Made by a program: the position numbers and the translations under genes. Below are positions 1 to 7,915 of a stretch of 37,968 nucleotides of DNA, piece after piece. This DNA is from an uncultured Clostridia bacterium (GTDB taxonomy: Bacteria > Bacillota > Clostridia > Christensenellales > UBA1242), in the NCBI GenBank assembly GCA_944372715.1, contig CALVZZ010000048.1, positions 1 through 37,968 of the forward strand, in the 5' to 3' direction. The notes under the pieces were generated by a model. The model did not search any database, had not been told where the DNA came from, and was given only the letters and a program-made list of their open reading frames with translations. Each line of letters opens with the position of its first letter. Positions within the stretch are counted from its first letter, which is position 1.

Positions 1-631
1 CTATACCACCGATAGTGTTATCATAGCCCGATACTTCAATACTAACATTATTGTTAGTACAATTTGTAATTTTAGTATTGGTTGCATATCCTACAACCCC
101 ACCAATTCTAGAAGAAAAAACATTTTCTAGTAATATTTTACCTTCAAATAAAACAATATTTTTAATTTCAGCTCCATTTGTCATACCAAATAACCCATAC
201 TCAGTTCTTATGATTGAATTTTCGTTTTTTATTTGTAAATTTGTAATGTAAAAATAATTACCATTAAAATAGCCTTTAAACTCATTTCTTAAAATCTGCC
301 CAGAGTCATTTACTCGAGCATACCCACCAATGGGTACAAATTCTTCATTTTCTAAATCAATAGAGTTGGTCATTTCGTAATATAGACCACTTGTATCTCC
401 ATCATTTTGAACAAAATTAGAAAGAGCAAACATATCTTCTTTACTTGATATTTTATATGGATTTTGTTGTGTACCATTACCCCCACTATATTGTGGAGAT
501 TTTACTTCTTGCTCTGTTGCTGTAATTGTTTGGTTGGGAGATATATAAAACAAATTTAGGCACAAAAAAGAACTTACTATTGCAAAAATTATGTATTTTT
601 TAATAAATGCGCTTTTTTTCTTCCATATCAT
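1..631 (-). CDS. Secreted GLUG-repeat surface protein, N-terminal part (runs off left edge)
   Basis: I translated the minus strand from the ATG at 631; the frame stays open for 210 codons to the window edge, so the gene is partial. Residues 1-38 are a basic start, a hydrophobic segment (IIFAIVSSFLCLNLFYI) and a TATEQ-like exit, which fits a Sec signal peptide. Next comes GGNGTQQNPYKIS, the usual opening of GLUG/right-handed beta-helix surface proteins, then IDLENEEFVPIGG, FKGYFNGNYFYITNLQI, YGLFG and IGGVVGYA, which match the GLUG repeat pattern. Such proteins are usually cell-surface or adhesin-like and often very long; the substrate is unknown. No Shine-Dalgarno sequence precedes the ATG. 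A -10 box lies 6 nt upstream, so a leaderless message is possible. The next ATG (626) hits a stop quickly and was rejected. Confidence 0.8.
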   Translation of the reverse strand, partial: MIWKKKSAFIKKYIIFAIVSSFLCLNLFYISPNQTITATEQEVKSPQYSGGNGTQQNPYKISSKEDMFALSNFVQNDGDTSGLYYEMTNSIDLENEEFVPIGGYARVNDSGQILRNEFKGYFNGNYFYITNLQIKNENSIIRTEYGLFGMTNGAEIKNIVLFEGKILLENVFSSRIGGVVGYATNTKITNCTNNNVSIEVSGYDNTIGGI

Positions 632-637
632 AATTTT

Positions 638-666
638 ACTATATAAGATTTTAATTTTTTTAACAA
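638..666 (-). promoter_or_regulatory. Promoter of the GLUG-repeat gene, apparently leaderless
   Basis: On the minus strand TTGTTA (661-666) is followed after 17 nt by TATAGT (638-643). Only six nt (AAAATT) separate the -10 box from the ATG at 631, so transcription should begin at or next to the start codon. There is no Shine-Dalgarno sequence. Confidence 0.6.
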
Positions 667-693
667 GCAAATATAAAAAATATTAGTTTATGA

Positions 694-720
694 TTGATTG
701 TATTAAAAATATGATATAAA
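694..720 (+). promoter_or_regulatory. Candidate promoter of the ABC transporter gene
   Basis: An extended -10 element TGATATAAA lies at 712-720 with TTGATT at 694-699, only 15 nt from the hexamer TATAAA. The spacing is short, so the TGN extension would carry much of the activity. The start predicted near 727 gives a leader of about 43 nt that includes the Shine-Dalgarno sequence. Confidence 0.35.
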
Positions 721-769
721 CTATAACCAAATTTATTTAAAAATAATATAACTATTGCACGAGGTAAAA

Positions 770-3241
770 ATGTTAGAATTAAAAAATATTTCAAAAACTT
801 ATTCAATGGGCGAATTAAAAGTTGAAGCATTAAAAGATATTTCAATTTCTTTTAGAAAAAATGAATTTGTTTCAATTTTAGGTCCTTCTGGTTGTGGAAA
901 GACAACGCTTTTAAATATTGTGGGTGGACTTGATAAGTATACTAGTGGAGATTTGATTATTGAAAATAAATCTACAAAAGATTTTACTGATAAAGATTGG
1001 GATGCATATAGAAACTCCAAAATTGGTTTTGTTTTTCAAAGTTATAATCTTATACCACATTTAACTGTTCTTGAAAATGTTGAGCTATCTTTAACCCTTT
1101 CTGGAATTAAGGCAAAAGAAAGAAAAAGTAAAGCCAAACAAGCACTGCGAGATGTTGGACTTCTTGATGTCATCAACAAGAAACCAAATCAGCTATCTGG
1201 TGGACAAATGCAAAGAGTCGCAATTGCAAGAGCACTTGTTAATGACCCACAAATAATTTTGGCTGATGAACCAACCGGTGCTTTGGATAGTGAAACTAGT
1301 GTACAAATTATGGAAATATTAAAAAATATTTCTTCTAAAAAATTAATTATTATGGTAACACATAATAAGGAACTTGCAGATAAGTATAGTACAAGGATAA
1401 TAAACATCTTAGACGGGAAAATAACAAACGATTCATCCCCTTTTAATCCAAAGAAAAAAGCTATGATTGTAAATAAAAAAGATAAAACTTCAATGAGTTT
1501 ATTCACAGCTTTTAATCTTTCCTTTAAAAACCTGTTTAGCAAAAAGACAAAAACTTTTTTAACTAGTTTTGCAGGAAGCATAGGAATAATTGGAATAGCA
1601 TTAATTTTAGCTGTAAGTAACGGTTTTACAGGTTACATAAATAACATTCAAAGAGACACATTAAGCAATTATCCCATATCAATTTCGAGTATTGCAATAG
1701 ATTATAATGCTTTGACAGGTGGAACTTTGCCAGACTTGCCAGAAAAAGGTGAAGAAGGAAATTTAACCATATATGACATTTCAAAAATAATTGGTGAATT
1801 TGGACATTTTAATTATTTATCTCCAAAGTTTGTAAACTACATTAACGACTATTACAAAAAAGATCAAGCCAAAGAAGAACCAGAACTTTCATCTTTAAAA
1901 ATTCAATATTCATCCAAATTAAATATTTTAACAGAAGTAAATGGTAACATTATAAAATTAGACACAAGCACAACAACAAGCAGTATATATGGAACAACCT
2001 CTTCATTGTTTTTTGAAGGGTTTGATGATAAAAACTTTGTTCTTTCTTACTATGATGTAATTGAAGGCACCTATCCACAAAATCAAAATGAAATTGCTTT
2101 AATTGTTGGGGAAAACAATACAATTTCAAAACAACAATTAGATAAATTAGGCATAACCTACACTTCCAACCCAGATGGTACATTTCAACCTATAAGTACG
2201 GAAGATTTTATTGGCAAATCTTACAAAGTTATAGTAAATGACGATTATTATGTTCCTGTTTATGACTCAAATTCAAATTTGATTAGTTTTAAAAAGAGTG
2301 AAGAATATTTAGATTTATACAATTCGGCAAATTCTATAACACTAAATATTAGTGGAGTGTTAAAATTAAAAGAAGACGCAACTTCTTCATTGTTTGATGA
2401 AGGATTAATGTATTTGCCTGAATTTAGTGAGATGTATAAAGAAAACTGTAAAAATTCATTAATAGCAACAAAAACATTAGAAAATCAAACAATTTATGAA
2501 CCATTTGAAATTGATGTGAGTGAATTAAAATCTTTTTTAGGAAACAGCAATCCTTTTGTATTTACAGACCCTAACTCAATGAAATTTATAATTGAAAATC
2601 AATATGGAATTGAAATTACACTTGAAGAGGTTTTGGATTTAGCTCTTCAATCCGTTGGTGCAAGTTCAATTCCTACAGGTATATTTGTATACCCAACAAC
2701 TTTCGATGCTAAACAAAATTTTATAAATTATGTTTCCGAATGGAATTCTTCAAATGATGGATTAAAGAATAAAATTGTATACACAGATGTAACAGGTTTT
2801 TTAACTTCTACACTCGGTCAACTTGTAAACATTATATCCTATGTACTAATTGCTTTTTCAAGTGTATCACTTATCGTTTCTTCAATAATGATTGGTATCA
2901 TAACTTACACTTCTGTTATTGAAAGAACAAAAGAGATTGGAGTTCTAAGAAGTATAGGCGCAAGAAAAAAAGATATTTCAAGACTCTTTAATGCAGAAAC
3001 TGCAACAATAGGTTTTATTTCTGGAATTATTGGAATTGCTGTGACATATCTTTTCTGCCCAATTATAAATATAATAATCAATACAGTTGCTGGAACAAAT
3101 GTTGGTCAAATTGCAATGTTAAACCCTTTGCACGCAATAATTTTAGTTCTAATAAGTGTTGTTTTAACATTGATTAGTGGATTTATCCCTAGCAGAATTG
3201 CATCAAAAAAAGATCCTGTTGTTGCACTTAGAACAGAATAA
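770..3241 (+). CDS. MacB-type ABC transporter, ATPase fused to FtsX-like permease
   Basis: An 823-residue protein joins an N-terminal ATPase (about 1-220) to a permease. Walker A GPSGCGKTT is at 38-46, the signature LSGGQ at 142-146, Walker B IILADEP at 162-168 and the switch His in THN at 198. A first membrane helix follows near 265-290, then a large extracytoplasmic region of about 400 residues, then three helices at the C-terminus with the FtsX-family motif ERTKEIGVLRSIGA. This is the MacB/LolCDE class, which works by mechanotransmission rather than classical transport; in Bacillota its members handle peptides, lipoproteins or antibiotic resistance. The substrate here is unknown. I start at ATG 770 because GAGG (761-764) sits 5 nt before it; an upstream in-frame TTG at 755 would put that sequence inside the gene. 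The GlmU/GlmM fusion follows after 38 nt. Confidence 0.9.
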   Translation: MLELKNISKTYSMGELKVEALKDISISFRKNEFVSILGPSGCGKTTLLNIVGGLDKYTSGDLIIENKSTKDFTDKDWDAYRNSKIGFVFQSYNLIPHLTVLENVELSLTLSGIKAKERKSKAKQALRDVGLLDVINKKPNQLSGGQMQRVAIARALVNDPQIILADEPTGALDSETSVQIMEILKNISSKKLIIMVTHNKELADKYSTRIINILDGKITNDSSPFNPKKKAMIVNKKDKTSMSLFTAFNLSFKNLFSKKTKTFLTSFAGSIGIIGIALILAVSNGFTGYINNIQRDTLSNYPISISSIAIDYNALTGGTLPDLPEKGEEGNLTIYDISKIIGEFGHFNYLSPKFVNYINDYYKKDQAKEEPELSSLKIQYSSKLNILTEVNGNIIKLDTSTTTSSIYGTTSSLFFEGFDDKNFVLSYYDVIEGTYPQNQNEIALIVGENNTISKQQLDKLGITYTSNPDGTFQPISTEDFIGKSYKVIVNDDYYVPVYDSNSNLISFKKSEEYLDLYNSANSITLNISGVLKLKEDATSSLFDEGLMYLPEFSEMYKENCKNSLIATKTLENQTIYEPFEIDVSELKSFLGNSNPFVFTDPNSMKFIIENQYGIEITLEEVLDLALQSVGASSIPTGIFVYPTTFDAKQNFINYVSEWNSSNDGLKNKIVYTDVTGFLTSTLGQLVNIISYVLIAFSSVSLIVSSIMIGIITYTSVIERTKEIGVLRSIGARKKDISRLFNAETATIGFISGIIGIAVTYLFCPIINIIINTVAGTNVGQIAMLNPLHAIILVLISVVLTLISGFIPSRIASKKDPVVALRTE

Positions 3242-3244
3242 AAA

Positions 3245-3279
3245 TTAACAAAGAAATATATTAATGAATATATATTTCT
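3245..3279 (+). promoter_or_regulatory. Candidate promoter and inverted repeat directly before the GlmU-GlmM fusion gene
   Basis: TTAACA (3245-3250), an 18-nt spacer and TATATA (3269-3274) end 5 nt before ATG 3280. There is no Shine-Dalgarno sequence. The same stretch holds a 10-bp perfect inverted repeat (3252-3261 with 3270-3279, 8-nt loop) made almost only of A and T. The arrangement fits leaderless transcription, with the dyad as a possible operator. The alternative is read-through from the ABC gene and Shine-Dalgarno-independent initiation. Confidence 0.4.
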
Positions 3280-5202
3280 ATGAAAAAATCAAAGAAAAAA
3301 ACTTTAATCACTTGTGGCAAAAATTGTTCAATTTCAAAAGAAGCAATTATTGAAAAAAATGTTATTTTAGGCGATAATTGTAAAATTGAAGGAAAATGTC
3401 ATATTTTTTCTGATGTTAAAATTGAAAATTCAACTATAAAAAATTCAATTATAAAAAGCAAATCAAATATTATAAACAGTTACATAACAGATTCTCAAAT
3501 TGATGAGAATTGTTCTGTTGGCCCCTATTCTCACATAAGAAATAATTCAAATATTGAAGAAAATTGTAAAATTGGAAACTTTGTTGAAATTAAAAATTCC
3601 AAAATTGGAGCAAGAACAAAAGCTTGTCACCTTGCCTATATAGGCGATGCTGAAATTGGTGAAGATTGCAACATTGGTTGTGGCGTGATTTTTGCAAACT
3701 ATAATGGTTTTGAAAAATATAAAACAATTGTTGGAAATAGAGTCTTTATTGGTTGTAATTCAACCATTATTGCTCCTTGCATACTAAAAGACGAATGTTT
3801 TATTGCTGGTGGTTCAACAATTACACAAAATATAGGAGATAGAGAACTTGCAATTGCTAGAAAGCGTCAGGAAAATAAACAATCTTTTTATAATCCTTAT
3901 TTAGAAAATTTTAAAAGAGCTAAAATTTACTTTGGCACAGATGGAATTCGTGGAGTTTATGGAAAAGACTTAACACCACAACTTGCTGAAAATGTTGGAA
4001 ATGCTGTTTGTCAAATAAGAGAAAATGCAAAAATAATTATAGGCAAGGACACAAGAACAAGTGGCACAAAATTAAAAAAATCTTTTATCAAAGGAGCTGT
4101 TCAAGGTGGAGCAACAATTTTAGATATTGGAGTTGTTCCAACATCTGCCATATCTTACTTGACTAAAACCTTAAACTTAGATTATGGTATTGTTATAACT
4201 GCTTCTCATAATCCAAAAGAATATAACGGAATTAAAGTTTTTGGTAATAATGGTGTTAAAATTTCTGATTCAGAAGAAATAAAAATTGAAAACAAATTAA
4301 GTTCTAAAATTAACAGATTAAATGGAAAATGCTTAAATGTTACAAAAGAAGTAGCATTGTACGAAAAGTTTTTAAAATCTGCCGCAACAACAAATTTAAA
4401 AGGTCTTAAAGTTGTTCTAGATTGTGCAAATGGTGCAAGTGGAAAAATTGCTCCCAAAATTTTTAAACTTTTGGGTGCTTGTGTTCAAGCTATAAACACA
4501 AAAGGAGAGATAAACTTAAATTGTGGAGCAACTTGCATTCAAACATTACAAAGCAATATGAATGGTGCAGATTTAGGATTTTCTTTTGACGGCGATGCCG
4601 ACAGAGTCCTTATGGTTGATAAAAATGGAAAAGTGATAGATGGAGATAAAATTATATATTTACTTGCACTTTGGTACAAAAAAAATGGAATAGATATCAA
4701 AAAAGTTATTGGAACAATTTTAACAAATTCAAAAATTGAAGAGTTGTTGATTCAGGAAGATATTGAACTTGTTAGAACACAAGTTGGCGACAAATACATA
4801 ATTGAAGAAATGTTGAAGTCTGGAAAAACAATTGGTGGCGAACAAGCTGGACATATTATTATTGGCGACAAGCATATTACAGGTGATGGTATTTTGACAG
4901 CTATTATTCTTTCTTCAATATATGTTACAGACCCCAACTTTTTTGAAAAATGTTTAAAAATTCAAGTTTATCCACAAGCTAATGAAGAAGTAAAAACAAA
5001 AAATTTTAAAGCAAAAACTGTTTTAGAATCAGAAAATGTGAAAAATATAATTTTAAAAGCAAAAAATTATGGTAGAGTTATTGTAAGACCAAGTGGAACG
5101 GAACCAAAAATAAGAATTATGGTTGAAAGCATTAATCATTCTAAAGAGCTAGCAAAACAAATTAAAGAAGAAATAGAAAAAGTTGTTGATAAAATGGTAT
5201 AA
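3280..5202 (+). CDS. glmM: Fusion: GlmU-type glucosamine-1-phosphate acetyltransferase domain + phosphoglucosamine mutase GlmM
   Basis: Residues 1 to about 205 are a left-handed beta-helix like the C-terminal half of GlmU. The acetyltransferase residues are recognisable: R87, K105, the catalytic His in KACHLAY (H117), Y120, N140 in ANYNG and K146. From about 215 a full GlmM follows: YFGTDGIRG, the phosphoserine loop ITASHNP (S309), the metal loop DGDADR (D437, D439, D441), sugar loop GGEQAG (519-524) and phosphate loop RPSGTEP (603-609). The protein should convert GlcN-6-P to GlcN-1-P and then acetylate it to GlcNAc-1-P, feeding UDP-GlcNAc and peptidoglycan synthesis. The GlmU uridylyltransferase domain is absent and must be encoded elsewhere. 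Both halves keep their key residues, so both are probably active. No Shine-Dalgarno sequence precedes the start. GlmS lies at the other end of the window, not in this operon. Confidence 0.93.
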   Translation: MKKSKKKTLITCGKNCSISKEAIIEKNVILGDNCKIEGKCHIFSDVKIENSTIKNSIIKSKSNIINSYITDSQIDENCSVGPYSHIRNNSNIEENCKIGNFVEIKNSKIGARTKACHLAYIGDAEIGEDCNIGCGVIFANYNGFEKYKTIVGNRVFIGCNSTIIAPCILKDECFIAGGSTITQNIGDRELAIARKRQENKQSFYNPYLENFKRAKIYFGTDGIRGVYGKDLTPQLAENVGNAVCQIRENAKIIIGKDTRTSGTKLKKSFIKGAVQGGATILDIGVVPTSAISYLTKTLNLDYGIVITASHNPKEYNGIKVFGNNGVKISDSEEIKIENKLSSKINRLNGKCLNVTKEVALYEKFLKSAATTNLKGLKVVLDCANGASGKIAPKIFKLLGACVQAINTKGEINLNCGATCIQTLQSNMNGADLGFSFDGDADRVLMVDKNGKVIDGDKIIYLLALWYKKNGIDIKKVIGTILTNSKIEELLIQEDIELVRTQVGDKYIIEEMLKSGKTIGGEQAGHIIIGDKHITGDGILTAIILSSIYVTDPNFFEKCLKIQVYPQANEEVKTKNFKAKTVLESENVKNIILKAKNYGRVIVRPSGTEPKIRIMVESINHSKELAKQIKEEIEKVVDKMV

Positions 5203-5210
5203 ATAAATCT

Positions 5211-5239
5211 TTGAAAAAAATATTTCAGTGTGTTAAAAT
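5211..5239 (+). promoter_or_regulatory. Promoter of the Smr-domain gene, apparently leaderless
   Basis: TTGAAA (5211-5216), a 17-nt spacer and TAAAAT (5234-5239) form a good promoter. Seven nt then lead to ATG 5247, with no Shine-Dalgarno sequence. A dyad surrounds the -10 box: CAGTG-TG-TTA (5226-5235) and TAACACTG (5239-5246), which could be an operator or a small hairpin. Confidence 0.6.
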
Positions 5240-5246
5240 AACACTG

Positions 5247-5591
5247 ATGGAATTTAAAGTTGTAAATTTAAAGGAAAATAATCCTTCAGTAGAACTAGCT
5301 ATTGCTAATTTAGAGATAGAATTGGAAATTGCTAAATGTTCCAATATTAAAGCAATAAAGTTTATTCACGGTTATGGTTCACACGGTACAGGAGGAGCAA
5401 TTTGTTTAGCTGTTAGAAAAAGAATTGTTGATTTATGCAGAAAAAAGAAAATAAAATACTACATAACCGGTAATGAGTGGACAATTGAAGATGCCAGAGC
5501 AAGAGAAATTATATTTGAATGTCCAAACATTAATATTGACGAAGACTTAGGACATCATAATCCTGGAATAACGATTGTTTGTATACAATAA
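5247..5591 (+). CDS. Stand-alone Smr-like domain protein
   Basis: A 114-residue protein that consists of little more than an Smr-like fold. The second Smr motif is clear (IKFIHGYGSHGTGGAI), followed by VRKRIVDLCRKKKIKYY, as in the alpha helix and strand after that loop. The first motif (usually DLHG) is replaced by NLKENN, so the classical His of that motif is missing. Smr domains bind or cut nucleic acids: they are the nuclease end of MutS2 and occur alone as small proteins acting on mRNA or collided ribosomes. The target of this one is unknown. I start at ATG 5247 rather than an upstream TTG at 5211, because that TTG is the -35 box of a good promoter. A terminator follows the stop. Confidence 0.75.
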   Translation: MEFKVVNLKENNPSVELAIANLEIELEIAKCSNIKAIKFIHGYGSHGTGGAICLAVRKRIVDLCRKKKIKYYITGNEWTIEDARAREIIFECPNINIDEDLGHHNPGITIVCIQ

Positions 5592-5598
5592 AATTTAA

Positions 5599-5636
5599 AA
5601 AAATTCAAAATTTGCTTAAATTTATTTTGAATTTTT
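5599..5636 (+). terminator. Intrinsic terminator after the Smr gene
   Basis: A 13-bp perfect stem (5599-5611 with 5624-5636) has a 12-nt loop and its right arm ends in a T run that continues to 5637. The stem is nearly all A-T, so it is weak per base pair but long. Confidence 0.6.
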
Positions 5637-5673
5637 TATTTTATTATGCTTTACTACTTGTGATGGAGGGTAT

Positions 5674-6582
5674 ATGAAAAAATTTTTTATAACAACACTT
5701 GTTGCAAGTTCAGTTTTAGCCACATCATTGTTTTTTGGTGGTTGTGGAGAAACACAAACAAACAAAATGTCGGCGAATGAAGTTTATGCAATGGGAATGG
5801 TCACAGCAGTAAACTTTTTACAACAAAACAATTCACAAACAACAACCTTATCAGCAAGCTTATCTGAAAACACAAAACAAGAACTAATTCAATATGTTTC
5901 GATGTTTGAAAATGTTTTGCAGAATGGTAGAATTCATCCTATTGTTACGGACAACACAACATCGGATGATGCCTATGCGAACTATTCTAAAAAAATGAGT
6001 ATTACACTTGGTGATGAAATTTATAATATGTACTATAATGAAACAATTAAAGGTACAGAAACAGAGTATGACGAAGATGAAATTGAAAGAGATACAAATT
6101 CCACACTACTTGGAGTTGTTGTTATGGACAATGTAATTTATAATGTTGTTGGTGGAAGAGAAGTTGAAGAAGAGGAAGGAGATGGAGTTTTAGAAGTAGA
6201 AACTGAAATTTCACTTATAATATCAGAAGAATACATACCTGTTTCTCAAAATCAAGATATAAATTCAATTAATTTAAATGGATTAAATAATTATGTTAAA
6301 ATAAATCAGCAAATAGAAAATGACGAAACCGAATACGAATATACAACAAAATCTGGAAACAACTTAAAAACAACTTGTATTTCTTGGGAAAACGAAAGAA
6401 ACAGAGAATGCCTTGAAATTGAACTTGAAGAAAACGGCACAGAGGTTGAATACAAAATAAGAAAATATGACCAAAATAAGTTTAGAGTTGAACACGAAAG
6501 CTCAAATGGTGAGTTTGAAGGAACAATGGAAAATGTAAATGGAGAATGGAAATTTAGAAACAGAAACGGTCAAGAAATATAA
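5674..6582 (+). CDS. Predicted lipoprotein of unknown function
   Basis: A 302-residue protein with a lipoprotein signal: MKK start, a hydrophobic stretch, then the lipobox FGGC with the lipidated Cys at 24 (GETQTNK follows). The mature part is very acidic and Glu-rich in its second half, with many alternating polar and aromatic residues typical of a beta-sheet protein, and has no domain I recognise. It should be anchored to the outer face of the membrane. GGAGGG stands 3 nt before the ATG. The gene is a single-gene unit between the Smr terminator and a strong bidirectional terminator. No function can be assigned. Confidence 0.8.
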   Translation: MKKFFITTLVASSVLATSLFFGGCGETQTNKMSANEVYAMGMVTAVNFLQQNNSQTTTLSASLSENTKQELIQYVSMFENVLQNGRIHPIVTDNTTSDDAYANYSKKMSITLGDEIYNMYYNETIKGTETEYDEDEIERDTNSTLLGVVVMDNVIYNVVGGREVEEEEGDGVLEVETEISLIISEEYIPVSQNQDINSINLNGLNNYVKINQQIENDETEYEYTTKSGNNLKTTCISWENERNRECLEIELEENGTEVEYKIRKYDQNKFRVEHESSNGEFEGTMENVNGEWKFRNRNGQEI

Positions 6583-6610
6583 AAAAGAGCTTTAACTTAA
6601 GCTCTTTTTT
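6581..6610. terminator. Bidirectional terminator between lipoprotein gene and thyX
   Basis: A 12-bp perfect stem, AAAAAAGAGCTT (6581-6592) with its complement at 6599-6610, and a 6-nt loop. It starts with A6 and ends with T6, so it serves both the plus-strand lipoprotein gene and the minus-strand thyX gene. Confidence 0.85.
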
Positions 6611-6618
6611 TATAAACA

Positions 6619-7797
6619 TTAAATTTCTCTTGTTTCATTTACGCCGTCAATAAAGCCACAAGGAGAAGTACACTTGAAGTTATTAAATGTGCATCTTGCA
6701 CCCTTTGTATAAGATTGCATTTCACTTGCTCTTGGATGAGAATTCTTTTGTAAATTCTCAACATACTTTTTGAGTGTTTCATTTGTTTGGTTGTTAATTT
6801 CAAGTTGAGCAAAAGTACACTTTCTTTCCATCATTTTTAAAACAAAATTGTCAAATGAGCCCATTTCATTTACAGAAATTAAAAGCCCTTGTGGATAAAC
6901 CCTTGCTTGTTTTTGACAATCTTCCGTCCATTCCTTGATTAAGTCTTTATCGTGCATTAAAATTGGTGGTACATAAAATTCATCGTCATCTTTTAATTTA
7001 AACGAATAAGATAATGTTCTATGCCTTTGTGCTTGAGCTAGACAAGCAAAACTTGTTGTATAACTTGTTGCATAAACATCACCAAAATATTCTACCAAAT
7101 GATCATTAAAATTCATTAATGACAACACTCTTCCCTTACTATCAGCAGAAATAAGCTCATCAAAATATGGAGTTGTCTTTTTAATACATTCACAAAAATC
7201 AATCATTGCTGGCTTTAACATCTTATAAAATCTGTTCTGTTGATTATCGTCTTTATTTATCTCTTTTTGCATCATATGGTATATATAATTTAGTTGCCTA
7301 TAAGTTGTTGAATAAACCATTGATGTTGGTGTGAATACTGAAATGAGATATCTAGCATTTTCCTGAGCAAGTTTTTCAATTTTTTTCTCTGTAAAAATTT
7401 TTGGATATTTTTCTTGATATTTGTCTCTTATAAGTTTTTTAAAAATATCCAGCCATTTATCATAAAGTTTTTTCTCATCTTCTTTTAAAATCATTTTTGT
7501 GTATCTTGCACTTTTTTCACTTGTGGTGTATTGCTTTTCATTGTTTAACACCATTGCTAATGCTTTGGGAATATCTTCTAAATACAAGTTTATCATTGCG
7601 TGGTCAAAAACACTATGATGTCCACTACTTTTTGTTTGAACAGCCCTTTTGTTTGTTTTTTCTACATCTTCATTCACAAGTTCGTTAAAGCTTCCTGGCA
7701 TATAACACACTCCAGCATTGTGTCCACTAAACAATTCAATTTCTTCCTTGCTTGAAACATAATTGGGTTTTGTTGAACCTATAATTGAGATTTTCAT
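6619..7797 (-). CDS. thyX: Long two-module flavin-dependent thymidylate synthase (ThyX family)
   Basis: A 392-residue protein, clearly longer than the usual ThyX of about 220-260. The first half has the ThyX entry motif HHSVFDHA (60-67), SARY (96-99) and an ENAR...TPTS...YRQL run (146-169) like the ThyX C-terminal half, but the signature RHR is absent there. The second half (about 230-392) carries the signature RHRTLSYS at 258-265 and AQLEINNQ near 330-337. It looks like two ThyX-type modules with the signature only in the second. ThyX makes dTMP from dUMP using FAD, NADPH and methylenetetrahydrofolate. Three cysteines (369, 376, 380) cluster at the C-terminus. Start at ATG 7797 is set by AAAGGAG; a start at 7833 would include that sequence in the gene. 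I see no thyA in the window. Confidence 0.8.
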   Translation of the reverse strand: MKISIIGSTKPNYVSSKEEIELFSGHNAGVCYMPGSFNELVNEDVEKTNKRAVQTKSSGHHSVFDHAMINLYLEDIPKALAMVLNNEKQYTTSEKSARYTKMILKEDEKKLYDKWLDIFKKLIRDKYQEKYPKIFTEKKIEKLAQENARYLISVFTPTSMVYSTTYRQLNYIYHMMQKEINKDDNQQNRFYKMLKPAMIDFCECIKKTTPYFDELISADSKGRVLSLMNFNDHLVEYFGDVYATSYTTSFACLAQAQRHRTLSYSFKLKDDDEFYVPPILMHDKDLIKEWTEDCQKQARVYPQGLLISVNEMGSFDNFVLKMMERKCTFAQLEINNQTNETLKKYVENLQKNSHPRASEMQSYTKGARCTFNNFKCTSPCGFIDGVNETREI

Positions 7798-7814
7798 AAT
7801 TCTCCTTTGTTTTT

Positions 7815-7846
7815 TTAATGATATCATTAACAATACACATTGTCAA
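7815..7846 (-). promoter_or_regulatory. thyX promoter with perfect 16-bp palindrome over the -10 box
   Basis: On the minus strand TTGACA (7841-7846, consensus) is followed after 17 nt by TATCAT (7818-7823). The palindrome TTAATGATATCATTAA (7815-7830) covers the whole -10 box. That position suits a repressor operator. The -35 box lies in a second small dyad, CATTGTCAATG (7839-7849). Transcription should start near 7811, giving a 14-nt leader with the Shine-Dalgarno sequence. Confidence 0.7.
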
Positions 7847-7850
7847 TGAT

Positions 7851-7876
7851 AAAAAAAGCACAAAATATGTGCTTTT
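7851..7876 (-). terminator. Terminator of the prmC-prfA-ndk operon
   Basis: A 9-bp stem (7854-7862 with 7868-7876) with a 5-nt loop. On the minus strand it is followed by a run of seven T (7857-7851). It lies about 40 nt after the ndk stop and abuts the thyX promoter. Confidence 0.8.
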
Positions 7877-7915
7877 CATAATTTTAAAAATTATAAAGTT
7901 ATTGTCTTAACTTTT

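Noticed and set aside
51..251. Plus-strand frame of 66 codons near the left edge
   Set aside because: It overlaps the minus-strand GLUG-repeat gene, which has a signal peptide and family motifs. The plus frame has no ribosome site or recognisable domain.
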